DNA of 64,000 bases. It comes from Omphalotus guepiniiformis. Taxonomy: Eukaryota > Basidiomycota > Agaricomycetes > Agaricales > Omphalotaceae. The DNA lies in NCBI GenBank assembly GCA_028554645.1, contig JAQOOI010000041.1, positions 1 through 64,000 of the forward strand. The letters run 5' to 3'. Made by a program: the position numbers and the translations under genes. Positions 13,070 to 23,344 of this stretch are shown here, one piece after another (the first letter of the stretch is position 1; every line of letters starts with the position of its first letter). Under the pieces are notes generated by a model. The model worked only from the letters and a program-made list of their open reading frames with translations. It ran no database searches and was not told the origin of the DNA.

Positions 13070-14104
13070 GTTGCATTGGGCCTTCATCGTCGTTTCACTA
13101 TATGCGCGTTATCTCTGTCGCCTATACCCCTTCGATTTAACTCAAAATACACCGGAACATGCGTCATATCATCTGATATCTCTACATTGACACCATTATC
13201 GACGTTGGGCGACGTCGGAGCTGATGAATAGTGCTTGACTTAAAACACATTCTCGGTATTTCCAAAATCTTTCTAACTCTCAGAATTCACTAACTAACTG
13301 AATCTCGATAGTTGAATGCCCCCTCTTAACCCGGCCGCCGAGTCATGAAGTGTAATTGAACTCACTAGGTATGGTCATCCTTCTTGCCTCTCATTTTATG
13401 TCCTTCCGTTGTCCTTGGTGGAAGGCGTGCGCTAACCTTTGACTCGACAGAAATTCTAGTCGACAGATGAAGACTCGTAATGGAAAATTCATCGATCGAG
13501 TTGATGAGTTTCGAAGAGCATGGATCCCTAGCACTATGAAGCGCTAGACTAGACGACAGATGCATCGATGCAGACTCCCACCGGAAATTGAAGTTTTGTT
13601 CCTGCTTTCGTCGTCTTTAGTGCTTCAAAATCATATAGGCAACGTTTGGTCAAACGCCGTTGAATTCGTTCGAACCTCTGGGTTTGAGTTGTTTTGGGTG
13701 AGTTTAATGCCATCCGTCGGTTGATATGTACTAACTGTTGCGTACAGGCACGTTAGATGGATATATATATGTTGTTTTCATACACCCTACATGAGAGGCC
13801 AGCGCGAGAACTACGTTTATTGGTTTTGAATGCCTCGACGTCCGCCGTCAACGTGCTGGAAAATGTCTTGGCGGCGACCAACATATCACTGGCGGTATGT
13901 GATGACTTGGTGCCCGGTTGGTTCAGCGTCACCAGCTTGGTGATGGTTGTGGAGACCTAATACTGGAACGCTTGCTCACCGTTGGCCGCGGTTATTTTTA
14001 CGTCAGAGCTGGTGAGTTGGGTTGTAGACTTGGACCCCATTCATTTATGCTGATTGCTCAGGCAGGAATGTTCAGAACCTCTATTTTTGTTTTTTGGATT
14101 TGTA

Positions 14105-14147
14105 GAATAGGTTTCCCGTCCGACAATAGGTTTCCCATCCGACGTCG
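14105..14147. repeat. Short tandem duplication
   Basis: The unit AATAGGTTTCCCGTCCGAC is followed at once by a near-identical copy (AATAGGTTTCCCATCCGAC). Two copies only; no function is implied. Confidence 0.6.
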
Positions 14148-14215
14148 GTCGAAGCCGTGTTTTTGGGTTTAGATATCATAATGCAATTGCGTTCAGAGCA
14201 AACAAAACATGCATC

Positions 14216-15843
14216 ATGGACTTGAGGCATGGATTGCTGCCGCAGCGCCGATCTCAAGTTATTCAAGCTCTTCTACTCTTTGTCACACCTAGTAAGCGCA
14301 AACACGGAAAGTGGTTTCAAAAAACTGTCTTCCCTTGGCCTACAATGAACACAATTGCAAAAGAACTATCTTTGCGCATGTTTTTGCGCGAGTCATGAGT
14401 CAAGGTACCAAGTTCGATCCTGAGGAACGATCTAGCCCAGTAAACGGTCAACATCGGCTGTCGACAGCGAGTACAATTATTTTCGTGTTTACCCCTACTA
14501 ATTTTGGTCTTCTCTAGTTGACGAGGGAATCGGATGTGAGTTCGCTTCAGATAAATTGCTTGTATATGCTTACTTGGTGCTAAGATGACACTGGTTGTTG
14601 CTGTTTGCGAGACCTGTCCACCAGGAGGCGTGGAGTCCATGATATCCGTTCTTCTTAACTTATTTGATACTAGAGCGTCTCTCATGAAGCTGGTGATAGT
14701 CATGATTGACCGCGAAGTGGCGCATACCGGTGCGTTTAATTTATTCGTATAACGAAATAAACTTACTTCGTGCAGAAAATGAGGCTTTACTTTTCCGCAG
14801 CAACAGTACCTGTACCCGCTTCTTGTCTGCATTTGCGAAGATCCATGGGTACAACTATCTGCGGGGTCTTGTCATGCCTCTTATCAAGTGCATGGAGTCT
14901 TTGCCTCCCGGGCGGGTACGAGTCGGATCCGGCCAAAGTGGGAGAACAAGATGTCATACAAAACCGAAAGGATATCGCTTTCGTAGCCAAATCGTTCCTT
15001 GATAGCATCACAGCTTCCACAGAGGCCCTGCCTTCGTGAGTACTCAGAATTTTGGCTTGTCATGATCTAATGATGCCTTCCAGCGCATCTTTCGTGAGAT
15101 TTGCGTGCACATAGCTAAGACAGTGTCAGTATTGCGAATCTTTGAAATTTCTATATATTGACGATTATTTACAGTTCCCAGCGGTGGCCGGATGCCAAGT
15201 TTGCTGCTCCTGGGGCATTTGTGTTTCTTCAGTATGACTAAGTCGCAACAGAATGCTGCTGTTCCTGACTCCACCATAGATTTATTTCCCTTGCGGGAGT
15301 CGCTCCTGAAACGATAGACCTTGAGATACCGGGAGATGGTCTACGTCGTGGTTTGACTCTCATTGCGAAGATCATTCAAAACCTAACATCGCTCATGTCA
15401 CACGCTTCTTGAGTGAATTCAACGTGAGTCATGCTAATTGCAATATTGGGCATTGTAATTCATTCATTTGACTAGCGATACAATCTGGGCGAAGACGACG
15501 ACGGCGACGAGCGGTTGGGCACGACATCTGATGACACCGACATTCTGGTGTTGCATCGTTTCTTCGTTAAGCATGCTGATAAAACAGGAAAAGCGTTGCT
15601 CAGTACGCCGAAAGCCTCTGCAGAAGGTGATACTTCCGCGGTCAATAGCAAGAGAGCTTGGGATCATCTTTGCACATTTCTTGTAGATCTTGGGTCCCCG
15701 ATGGAAGTCCCAAAGATCTCTTCTCTAGACAAGAAGAACCATCGCGAATATAAGGAATTGATGGCTAGATGTGCCTATCGATCGACAGAGTCCGTTCAAG
15801 ACATACTCCTTGTAGCTGCACCACCCAGGGCAATTAGTGACTG
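14216..15843 (+). pseudogene. IRA/neurofibromin-type RasGAP fragment
   Basis: Several exon-like blocks in order match the Ras GTPase-activating region of fungal IRA proteins. They are MDLRHGLLPQ; KRTIFAHVFARVMSQGTKFD; a block with CETCPPGGVESMISVLLNLF and IDREVAHT (about 14,590-14,730); LLFRSNSTCTRFLSAFAKIH (about 14,785); KFAAPGAFVFL (about 15,200); VAPETIDLEIPGDG (about 15,300); and DDTDILVLHRFF to YRSTESVQDI (15,520-15,810). Intact proteins turn off Ras by accelerating GTP hydrolysis. The arginine-finger region (LFR) is present, but the FLRFISPAI signature reads FLQFISLAG. Frame breaks are seen, for example near 15,395. IRA proteins are usually over 2,000 residues; only the GAP region and its flank are here. 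The fragment ends abruptly where Doa10-like sequence starts. I infer a truncated, decayed copy. Confidence 0.8.
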
Positions 15844-15876
15844 TTTGTGGCAAGCTCATGATGCTGACTCACTGTC

Positions 15877-16795
15877 GCAGAGGACCAAATTATTGCGTCG
15901 CTAATTGTCGTTACTTTCGTGGCGATCTTTCTCCTTCGCGAGTGGATCGCGCAGAATGCGAGACCGGGAGTGTTTGATGACGAAAGAATACCGGTCCCGA
16001 ACCCTAATCAAGATGTGTTGCAAGTTCCTCCAGCGGCTCAGGCCCCAGCACCACAGAGACGCAATGCACTTTCTGGTGTGAGAGGAGATGATGATCCCAA
16101 TGGACCTGCGGAGGTGGCCGCGCCTAGACAGCGCATGGACGTAAATGCGCGCTTAGCGCTTGCTCAGACACAATTGGAAGCTGTTCGGGCCCTTCACGCT
16201 CTAAGAACGGTGGAGCGAGAGAACAAGGTGTTGAACGAGGATGAAGAATTGGCGAGGGTACAGCGTGCTCAGCGACTGGGGGGTGGTCGGCTATTGAGTT
16301 CGCCCCTCCACAAGGGCAAGAAATGGAAGAAGAGCTTGATCGAGTCGCAGCGAAAGCCAGGCGAAGGAGCGGCTGAAAAGAAGGAGTTTTGCAAGGCGTT
16401 TACATATCGCCAGACAGAGTGGTGCCAGATGGAGACAGGAGATGGGAAGTCTGCCCGTTCCAGATGGAGCTTTTGAGGGGAAGGGTCAGCAGCAATCTAT
16501 CCCACAATCTCCGGGCTCTGCAGCACTCTGTCTTCATCTTCGTCTAACCCAACTCCTCGTTCAAGCGTTTCACCCTCTCCTGCCTTGTTTCCTGATGTCC
16601 TACTTGAGCGACCGAACGGACCGATACCTTTTTCATTCGTATTCCGTCCGCCTTTGTCTACTGCCACCGACTCTACCCTTGGAAATACGAGTCTTACATC
16701 ATCTTCTCCCGCTGTGTCCAGTCCTTCCGCCACTTCTGCACCTGTTATCCAGTCGCATACGTTTTCAATGCCTTTATACGCCTTAGACTCTTAGC
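15877..16795 (+). pseudogene. Doa10/SSM4-like membrane ubiquitin ligase fragment
   Basis: The frame from about 15,877 reads DQIIASLIVVTFVAIFLLREW, a membrane helix, then AQNARPGVFDD, a Pro/Ala-rich stretch and a charged helix (to about 16,390). A frame change leads to a Ser/Pro-rich piece containing FPDVLLERPNGPIPFSFVFR (about 16,585-16,645). In mushrooms this order (helix, REW-QNARPGVF, charged helix, Ser-rich linker) belongs to the RING-CH ligase of the endoplasmic reticulum. The RING-CH domain and the other transmembrane segments are absent. The piece follows the RasGAP fragment on the same strand with almost no spacer. Frame breaks and missing ends mark it as a pseudogene fragment. Confidence 0.65.
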
Positions 16796-16892
16796 TGAGC
16801 GGGAGTACGTCTACGCCTTCATCGTCAGTTCGTCGTCCACCCCCTGCCGAGTACGACAAGTGTCCGGTTGTACAGATTTCTGTCGGCATGAA

Positions 16893-17554
16893 GTAAGGTG
16901 TACCCTGGACCAGAAAGATGGAGTCACTACACAGATAACGAAAAGAAGATCAGCTCACATTTTTTGGGTCTGAATCACCATCCGGAGAGAACGGTTTGGC
17001 TTATTCAAGGTCTGCTAATATACCTCGGTTACCAACGGCATACCACAACACATAGCCAGTGCTTATATCCCGGTGCACCCATCCTGCAAGATACATTATA
17101 AGGAGACCTGAGTTGCACATCTGTTAGCCTTGACATTGTAAACCGAACTTCACATTGACAACTCACCGGTGATAGCACCTTGGAGAGCGTTCATGGCGTC
17201 GTCGAAGGTTTCTGTATCAGCCACCTTTACACACACTTCTTCGAATACCACTCGGTATTGAAATTTCGGAGAAAATGTTCGGACACGTTCGCTGTACATC
17301 GGTATCCCAGCAAGCGCTATAGTGGTATCACCTTCGCCATCAAATAATGTTGTGTCTTGTTCAGCTTGATGAGCAACCTGCCTCGACGTCTTCCCTTTAC
17401 ACTCCCACTTTATCGTGAGGAAATGTTTCTTGTACCAGTTCTCTTCGAGCAAATTTCGGACGAGCTTTCTCTCTCTATCTTTCAATTGTTGGAATTCCGT
17501 GGGATCTTCCTGTGAGATGTCCGCGTCCGCTAATCGAGTTCTGAATTCCAACAT
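16893..17554 (-). pseudogene. FunK1-type fungal kinase remnant
   Basis: On the minus strand an open part (17,554-17,150) carries helical sequence. After a gap consistent with an intron (about 17,145-17,090) comes GWVHRDISTGYVL, then GILADLE, a stop codon, then AKPFSPDGD. FunK1 kinases have HRDIS-TGN and DLEYA at these places. Here the catalytic-loop Asn is Tyr, and the Tyr of DLEYA is a stop (TAA). Both changes disable the enzyme. Upstream sequence to about 18,000 may hold more of the gene but is not recognisable. It is the second kinase-family remnant in this cluster, on the opposite strand to the first. Confidence 0.7.
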
Positions 17555-18197
17555 GGTATCTTCGAGGGTGTGGAGAACCTTACGGTGAACATTCTTCGTG
17601 GATCATTGTCCAAAATATGAGAAGCAGCGCTAGCAAGTCGGCGTCGGATCTACAATATACAACTTGGGCGCCATTTGCTCTCTCTATTCGTTGAGATATT
17701 CAATTGTCTCAATATAAACTCCAACAGCTGGCAACTGCTATATCGACAGAGTCGCTCTGGGTCACTGGACGATGCAGTCAGAAGTTTCATCCGGTAGGAC
17801 GACTTGAGGATACAGAGGATACACAGACGTGGGACTTGGGTTCGAGAACGGGGGGACCGATCTACCGATGGAGCATCAAGCGCGGGAGTTAGGGATGTAC
17901 GATCACATCTCTCGAGGAGGTTGAGTACATTGTATTCATGGTTTATGACGCTGAAAAAGTAGGGGGTGCTCGAGACTTATGCCGGTGAAAGGTTTGTCAA
18001 GAGACGAGTTCGAAGGATGACAATGTAGAGTATTCGTTGCAATATGCGAAGAATTCATTTTGGTACATATTTTACCAATTGCCTCAGCTAATGCAAGGCG
18101 AATCAGCAAGGAAATCGATGCGTAGCAAGATGCACATACTGATTCACAAAGTCACCATCGACTCTCGTCCTCGTCTTCGTCCTCGTCTTCGTCCTCG

Positions 18198-18572
18198 TCA
18201 CCTTCTCCTACATCCCAGAAGATCAAGGTCACAATGATCGTGGCGATCAAAAGGGCTATAACAATGTCGACCTTGACGATTGTGACGTGAAGAACTTCCA
18301 GTATAGTCAGAGGCGACGTACGTCGGTAGCGCGAAAAAAGGTAATGATACAGCAAAATATGATGCCCATGTAAAACTAAACGATGTCAATTGTAGGAAAT
18401 GCTGGGAGAGGCCAAAACGTACATTGACAAGACATCCGTGAACGCATATTTTCATCTCCACAATAATCTCGACACGATCGCCGTTGAATTGCATCACCCA
18501 ATCTCCATGGGCGTTGTTAAAGTTTCCTCCGTCGATCTCAAAGTCGTTAGCACCGTTGAACATGTAAGCCAT
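18198..18572 (-). pseudogene. Hypothetical protein fragment with an FNNAHGD motif
   Basis: A 124-codon minus-strand frame begins MAYMFNGANDFEIDGGNFNN and continues AHGDW. Short mushroom proteins of unknown function often start with a similar phrase (MF-GA-F-I-GG-FNNV-GD). The rest of the frame holds a hydrophobic stretch and a His/Asp-rich tail and resembles nothing I can name. It may be a decayed copy of such a protein. Its place among other broken genes supports that reading. Confidence 0.35.
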
Positions 18573-19056
18573 GGCGATAGAGTGACGAAAGTTGAGGGTG
18601 GTCTAGCGGGTGAGGTGGCGGTGACGATTGACGGTTTGGGCAACGGCGTGCGCAGGCGTTCACTGCAAACACAAACATCATGTTGACATACAACATTACA
18701 ACATACAATGAATTACTCTCTTGAACACACTCGCCAGAGGAATCGCTGTAATAGGTTTCTGTGGGCAAGGTACTGACATTGGTAGCAATCCCAAGTGATT
18801 TGCGCTCTGCAGCGAATTTGATTACCCGCGAAACCGTACGAATCCTAAGAACGCGTTCAATGGGTTCTTTGCTAGTCAAGACACCAAAATAAGCTGTACT
18901 CTCAGTGAAACTGTGCTCTGCAGCGCATATAATCAACGCCGTATGGACTCGAAGCTCAGCTCGGGCTCTCATTAGCTCTGTATATCGAATTGTACGATAT
19001 TCTCTTCACCTCTTCTACCATCTACGCTGATTTCGTATCTTGCAGAACGGAGCGGC

Positions 19057-19125
19057 GTAGCTCGAGGTGGCACGGTTACGTTCAATTTCCAGAACGAACC
19101 ATCGATTTTCCCTTTTTTTGGAACC
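19057..19125 (+). repeat. Dispersed ~70-bp repeat, copy A
   Basis: The stretch TAGCTCGAGGTGGCACGGTT ... CCAGAACGAAC ... TTTTTGG aligns with 38,386-38,457 at roughly 70 percent identity by eye. Both copies can be read as SSRW-GY-Q-FPERT---FW, so they may derive from one protein-coding exon. The gene is not recognised. Confidence 0.5.
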
Positions 19126-19491
19126 AAGATGATGATGACGAAGTCTCCCATTATTCGATGTCTTGTCTATCATGTTTACCGCCCGAGCCAAGCTATTGTT
19201 GGGCGATAACAACGGTCTGACGAAAGGTGATGAACGGCGAAGCTCATGGCTCACACTGAAATGGAAGCATACCTCGAAAAGTATTCTGGCGTTATGCTTT
19301 ATTTGAAGGAAACGGATGAAAGTGTGTATGGTAGATTGTGTGCGGTCCGTATAATTCTTGATTTCACCTGACTTGTCCCTCACTCTCACTCAACCAACAT
19401 CCTATGCAACTAATCTGGTCTTCAGCCTTGTGCTTGATGAGCTCGCACCATTGCTCTACAGGAGGACGAAATTCTGACAGATTTCTAAGGA

Positions 19492-19607
19492 CGCAACGCA
19501 ATGTCGGACCAACGCAACGCAACGTCGGACCGACGCAACGCAACGTTGGACCGACGCTGGACCGACACAACGCAACGTCGGACCAACGTCGGACCGACGT
19601 CGGGCAT
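19492..19607. repeat. Minisatellite of 21-bp and 10-11-bp units
   Basis: About four copies of a 21-base unit (GACGCAACGCAACGTCGGACC and variants) are mixed with short 10-11-base units that lack the GCAACGCAA half, such as GACGCTGGACC and AACGTCGGACC. The array stops just before a TTTCCCGGCCGAG word that also occurs in a small element at 39.88 kb. It lies close to the truncated end of the gypsy element. Confidence 0.8.
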
Positions 19608-19859
19608 TTTGTTTCCCGGCCGAGAAAGTTATATAATCTCGATTGAAAAAGGTGAACTTTTCCCAGGCCTTTCACGGCTAATAAACAAAGTGTTTTTCAC
19701 GGCAACTTTTTTACATTTCTCAAAGGAAAAACAAGGGGTTTTTTGATATCTTTCTGAGCATGTAAAGAATACATATTATATAATATAAATATACACTTTC
19801 TCAAATAATTTTTTGAAAGAATTTCAGACACTTTCCCAGCAGAAATATTTGTTAGATTT

Positions 19860-22800
19860 CTAAGTCTTTCCCATACACTTTCTAGGGCTGGAAAGATAGG
19901 TCCTGGGGCAGTGCCTGTAGCCGATCAATTCTTCGTAAGTAAGGACTCTATCTGGTACTTCTACCAACCAAGTTGATTCTATAAGGTCTAGAGGCAGTAT
20001 TGGTTCTGCTCCAGTTACTAAGAAGTAAGGAGAACATCCAAATCCTCTTCTAGTTGTTACTCTGTCTGCCCAAAGCACATGTTTGAGAAACCAGTACCAA
20101 CGTTTAAGATCACCTCCTGTCGCTTTTACTAAAGCTTGACGGATATCAAAGTGTGCTCTTTCAATCTTTCCATTGGCTTGAGAATTATAGGCTGAGATAC
20201 GAATCCCTTTAATCCCATACTTCTCTTCCAGCCATTTCAACATTGCAATCATGCTTCTAGCATTATCAGTTACCACTTCTTGAGGGCAACCCCATCTACA
20301 TATTATATCTTCAAAGAACCATTCGCCTAAGGCTCGAGCTGTCTCATCTCTGATTGCTCGTCCCTCTGACCAAGAAGATAAAGCACATCGGCCATGTACA
20401 ACGTTCTTACAGCCATTACTAGCCGGAGATACTTTGAATACATCCACATGTACCTTCTGGAACAGAGAAGGGGTGTGAGTAAGGATAGGTGGTATTTTCA
20501 ATAGCGCTAGAGCTCGATCTTGACATGCCTGACACGTTTTCACGAACCAGTTGACATCTCGCTCCAGTTCTGGCCACCAGAACCTCTTTTCTATCACAGC
20601 CTTCGTAGCATACATTCCTTTGTGTCCCAAATGATCATGAGCACTATGCAGGATATACATACGGCGTTCTTTCTCAACTATCAGCTGATGTTGTCCACCA
20701 ACTTCATCATTTCTTCGATACATACGTCCTTTCTTGTCGACGAAGTATCGAGACGCCTTCGAAAGAAATTTCTTTCGAGCTCGAGCATCCATCTCATCCA
20801 GCATATCCGATTCAGGATGCATTAAGAACTCTTTTATTCTCGGTAGCAGTCGATCTAGCTCAATCCCTATGGTAGTTCTATGTTCTTCCATATAAGGATG
20901 ATCATGTTTCCATTCTTCTGTTGATTCAGGAGCTACTAGAACCTGTGCAAACTGGTCTAGAGTCTTTCCTTGTTCAAATAGTATGTGTTCTCGCCAGTAG
21001 GCGAATCTTCGTTCTTCTTCAATTAATTCTTGAATATCATCTTCGAAGTCTTCTACTGACAAGGCTAGACCCTGTAAGTATCCACCTCTAGAGTCTATCT
21101 CATGCTTAAAGTCTTCAAAGTCATAAGGGCCCTGCTCATTCTCATCTTCCTGACGAAATCGCAATGGTTCCCCATCATCTTCATCTAGATAATCTTCCTC
21201 TTCAGCAGGTAATCTCTCTGTTGGTTCACTACCCGGTGGTGGTCTAGATAGTCCATCAGGTCCATGTATAGACCCCTTGATATGTACCAATTCAAAGTGA
21301 TACTTTCTTATTTCTTCAATCCAACGATTAATAGTTGCATTTGGGCCACTACTTGGGTTATCTAACATCCCTTTTATGTAGCTAGCATCTGTTTCTACAG
21401 TTAGATCCCTACAACCATAAGTTTGGTAGTAAGTATGGGCTAGCGCGAGCTTGAGCCCATATAACTCTCTTTTAGGCTGTGAGAACCTTGCTTCTCGTTC
21501 ATTTAATGTTATAGATCCAAAGTAGTTATAAAACTTCTTCTTAGGATCATTAGGATCTCTTTGGTATAAATAATATCCTACAGCCATCCATGATGTATCC
21601 ACTGCTAGCGTAATGCCGCTAGACAACGAATAATCAATTGGTTTCAATGCAGGAGCATGTCTAATGCCTTCTTTTAATAGCTCGACGGCTTCTAACTCTT
21701 TTTCTCCTATCTCAAAGGGAACTTGTGAACTAGTCAACCTCGTGAGGGGTCTAGCCTTCTTTGCATAGTCTTTAATGAACATCCTGAGTTGTCCTGCAGT
21801 CCCCAAGAATAATTTAACGTGTGTACGCTTCGTCCATTGAGTTGCATCCCATGACAAAATGGTCTTAGCCATCTTTTCTTCAGGTAATTCACCCTCATAC
21901 GAGACTCTATGTCCCACAACATTTCCTTCTGCGCAGCAAATGAATGCTTTAGGTCCTGAGAAGGTTCCTCCAGCATGTTTCATTCGTTGAACAATTCTAT
22001 TCATATTTTGTATGTGTTCCCATACAAATCTTCTAATTCCACTGTTCTCAGGAATTGTTTCGTATCCTCCACCTTCGAGCTCATACCTAGTAGACGGTCC
22101 TTTCACTGGAACATCATCTATATAGGGTCTCGTTATGTGTGGAATTTCTTCTTTCAATATATAAGTGATATCATCATGATAGATTGGTACTGAGTTAGTC
22201 CAACCCATTGGTAGTTTTACAAGTCGGTGAGGGCCAAAAGGAGTTTGAAACGTCGTCAAATCCCTAGATCCCTCATCTACGAGCCTTTCATCATAGCCTA
22301 CAAATACATCTAGCAGTCCAATACAAGATCTGCCTGTAAAGCTTCTAGCTATATCAGCTGTAGCAGGAGGTATGCCTGAGTGTTGAATTGTGACCTTATT
22401 TAACGGTTCTAGACTGTGTACTAGCCGTAAACTTTTGCCATCCTTCTTCAAAACACAGAACCATCTGGATCTATAAGAGGAGCTCGAGGGTTCGTAGACC
22501 CCAGAATCAATCTTATCTTTAATTATTTTGCATACATCTCCATAGATCCCGGGCGGAATAGGTATATTCCTCTCGACCCATGGAGTATGTGGTATAACAG
22601 GAAATTTAACAGGTGGAAAGAACTCGGTCTTGAAAGTTCCCCCTTCCGAAGCTTCCCATGCGAAACCTTTCTCTTGTACCTTCATTAAGTGATGTACTAG
22701 CTTCATTTCTTCTGGCCATAAGAAGTCTTCATCATGATTCTTCTCAATAATAGATTTTCTTTCTTCATTATAACGTTCTCCAGGTGTGAAGTCCGGTGGA

Positions 22801-23171
22801 TTTGGTGACAAAGTCGGCATCCCTTCTAGCGGGTCACCAGTTATGTGCCTTTCTATCCTGAACTCTTCTGGAAGCGTAGTTTTTACTGGTTTCACTTTTA
22901 TTGCCACCGGTTTATACTTACTGCCAAATACTGCAAACGGTTTTCGAAATCTAGCCTTACTTCCACGAGGTAGGATCCTACAGTGTAAGTTTGGCATTCG
23001 CCGAACCATTTTCTCAGTTCGAGCAGCCGTATTGAATACAGTAGCTGTCTCGAGACCCTCATACGCAGGTCTCGAAGGTACTTTCTCATCCTGTACCTTA
23101 GCTTCACGCCAAGTACAATATACCTTGCAATTATCTTCGGTTATTTCCTTCTTCATGTAGCTTTTAAGCAT
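19860..23171 (-). CDS. pol: Gypsy Pol: reverse transcriptase, RNase H, integrase
   Basis: The 1,103-codon frame copies the element RNA into DNA and inserts it. The reverse-transcriptase core has YIDDV (near residue 348) as its catalytic motif. The RNase H start is AVDTSWMAVGYYLY (near residue 525). Integrase has the zinc-binding HDHLGHKGMY with CQACQ (near residue 837), and the DDE residues within HVDVF, VVTDNARSM and NGKIERAH (near residue 998). The first ATG is at 23,171, but the frame stays open without an ATG up to about 23,441, overlapping the protease frame by about 95 bases. It is therefore probably reached by a -1 frameshift. It ends early after LTYEELIGYR, where relatives continue; the sequence after that is in another frame or lost. 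Confidence 0.9.
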   Translation of the reverse strand: MLKSYMKKEITEDNCKVYCTWREAKVQDEKVPSRPAYEGLETATVFNTAARTEKMVRRMPNLHCRILPRGSKARFRKPFAVFGSKYKPVAIKVKPVKTTLPEEFRIERHITGDPLEGMPTLSPNPPDFTPGERYNEERKSIIEKNHDEDFLWPEEMKLVHHLMKVQEKGFAWEASEGGTFKTEFFPPVKFPVIPHTPWVERNIPIPPGIYGDVCKIIKDKIDSGVYEPSSSSYRSRWFCVLKKDGKSLRLVHSLEPLNKVTIQHSGIPPATADIARSFTGRSCIGLLDVFVGYDERLVDEGSRDLTTFQTPFGPHRLVKLPMGWTNSVPIYHDDITYILKEEIPHITRPYIDDVPVKGPSTRYELEGGGYETIPENSGIRRFVWEHIQNMNRIVQRMKHAGGTFSGPKAFICCAEGNVVGHRVSYEGELPEEKMAKTILSWDATQWTKRTHVKLFLGTAGQLRMFIKDYAKKARPLTRLTSSQVPFEIGEKELEAVELLKEGIRHAPALKPIDYSLSSGITLAVDTSWMAVGYYLYQRDPNDPKKKFYNYFGSITLNEREARFSQPKRELYGLKLALAHTYYQTYGCRDLTVETDASYIKGMLDNPSSGPNATINRWIEEIRKYHFELVHIKGSIHGPDGLSRPPPGSEPTERLPAEEEDYLDEDDGEPLRFRQEDENEQGPYDFEDFKHEIDSRGGYLQGLALSVEDFEDDIQELIEEERRFAYWREHILFEQGKTLDQFAQVLVAPESTEEWKHDHPYMEEHRTTIGIELDRLLPRIKEFLMHPESDMLDEMDARARKKFLSKASRYFVDKKGRMYRRNDEVGGQHQLIVEKERRMYILHSAHDHLGHKGMYATKAVIEKRFWWPELERDVNWFVKTCQACQDRALALLKIPPILTHTPSLFQKVHVDVFKVSPASNGCKNVVHGRCALSSWSEGRAIRDETARALGEWFFEDIICRWGCPQEVVTDNARSMIAMLKWLEEKYGIKGIRISAYNSQANGKIERAHFDIRQALVKATGGDLKRWYWFLKHVLWADRVTTRRGFGCSPYFLVTGAEPILPLDLIESTWLVEVPDRVLTYEELIGYRHCPRTYLSSPRKCMGKT

Positions 23172-23344
23172 AAGGGCAGCCTTGGGATCACTCTCTTCAA
23201 TGCTAGCTCGAGATGCATATACATATGCCTCAGCCTTCTCATTATCAGAGAATGTCTCCTCATCAGGCAGTCTATACCCAGTTATTTCATATCTACCATC
23301 TTCTCCTAGGCCAATACTTACAGCAACCTCTCCCTGATGGCCTG

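Noticed and set aside
18547..18972. 141-codon minus-strand frame upstream of the FNNAHGD fragment
   Set aside because: No recognisable motif; it overlaps the fragment in a different frame.
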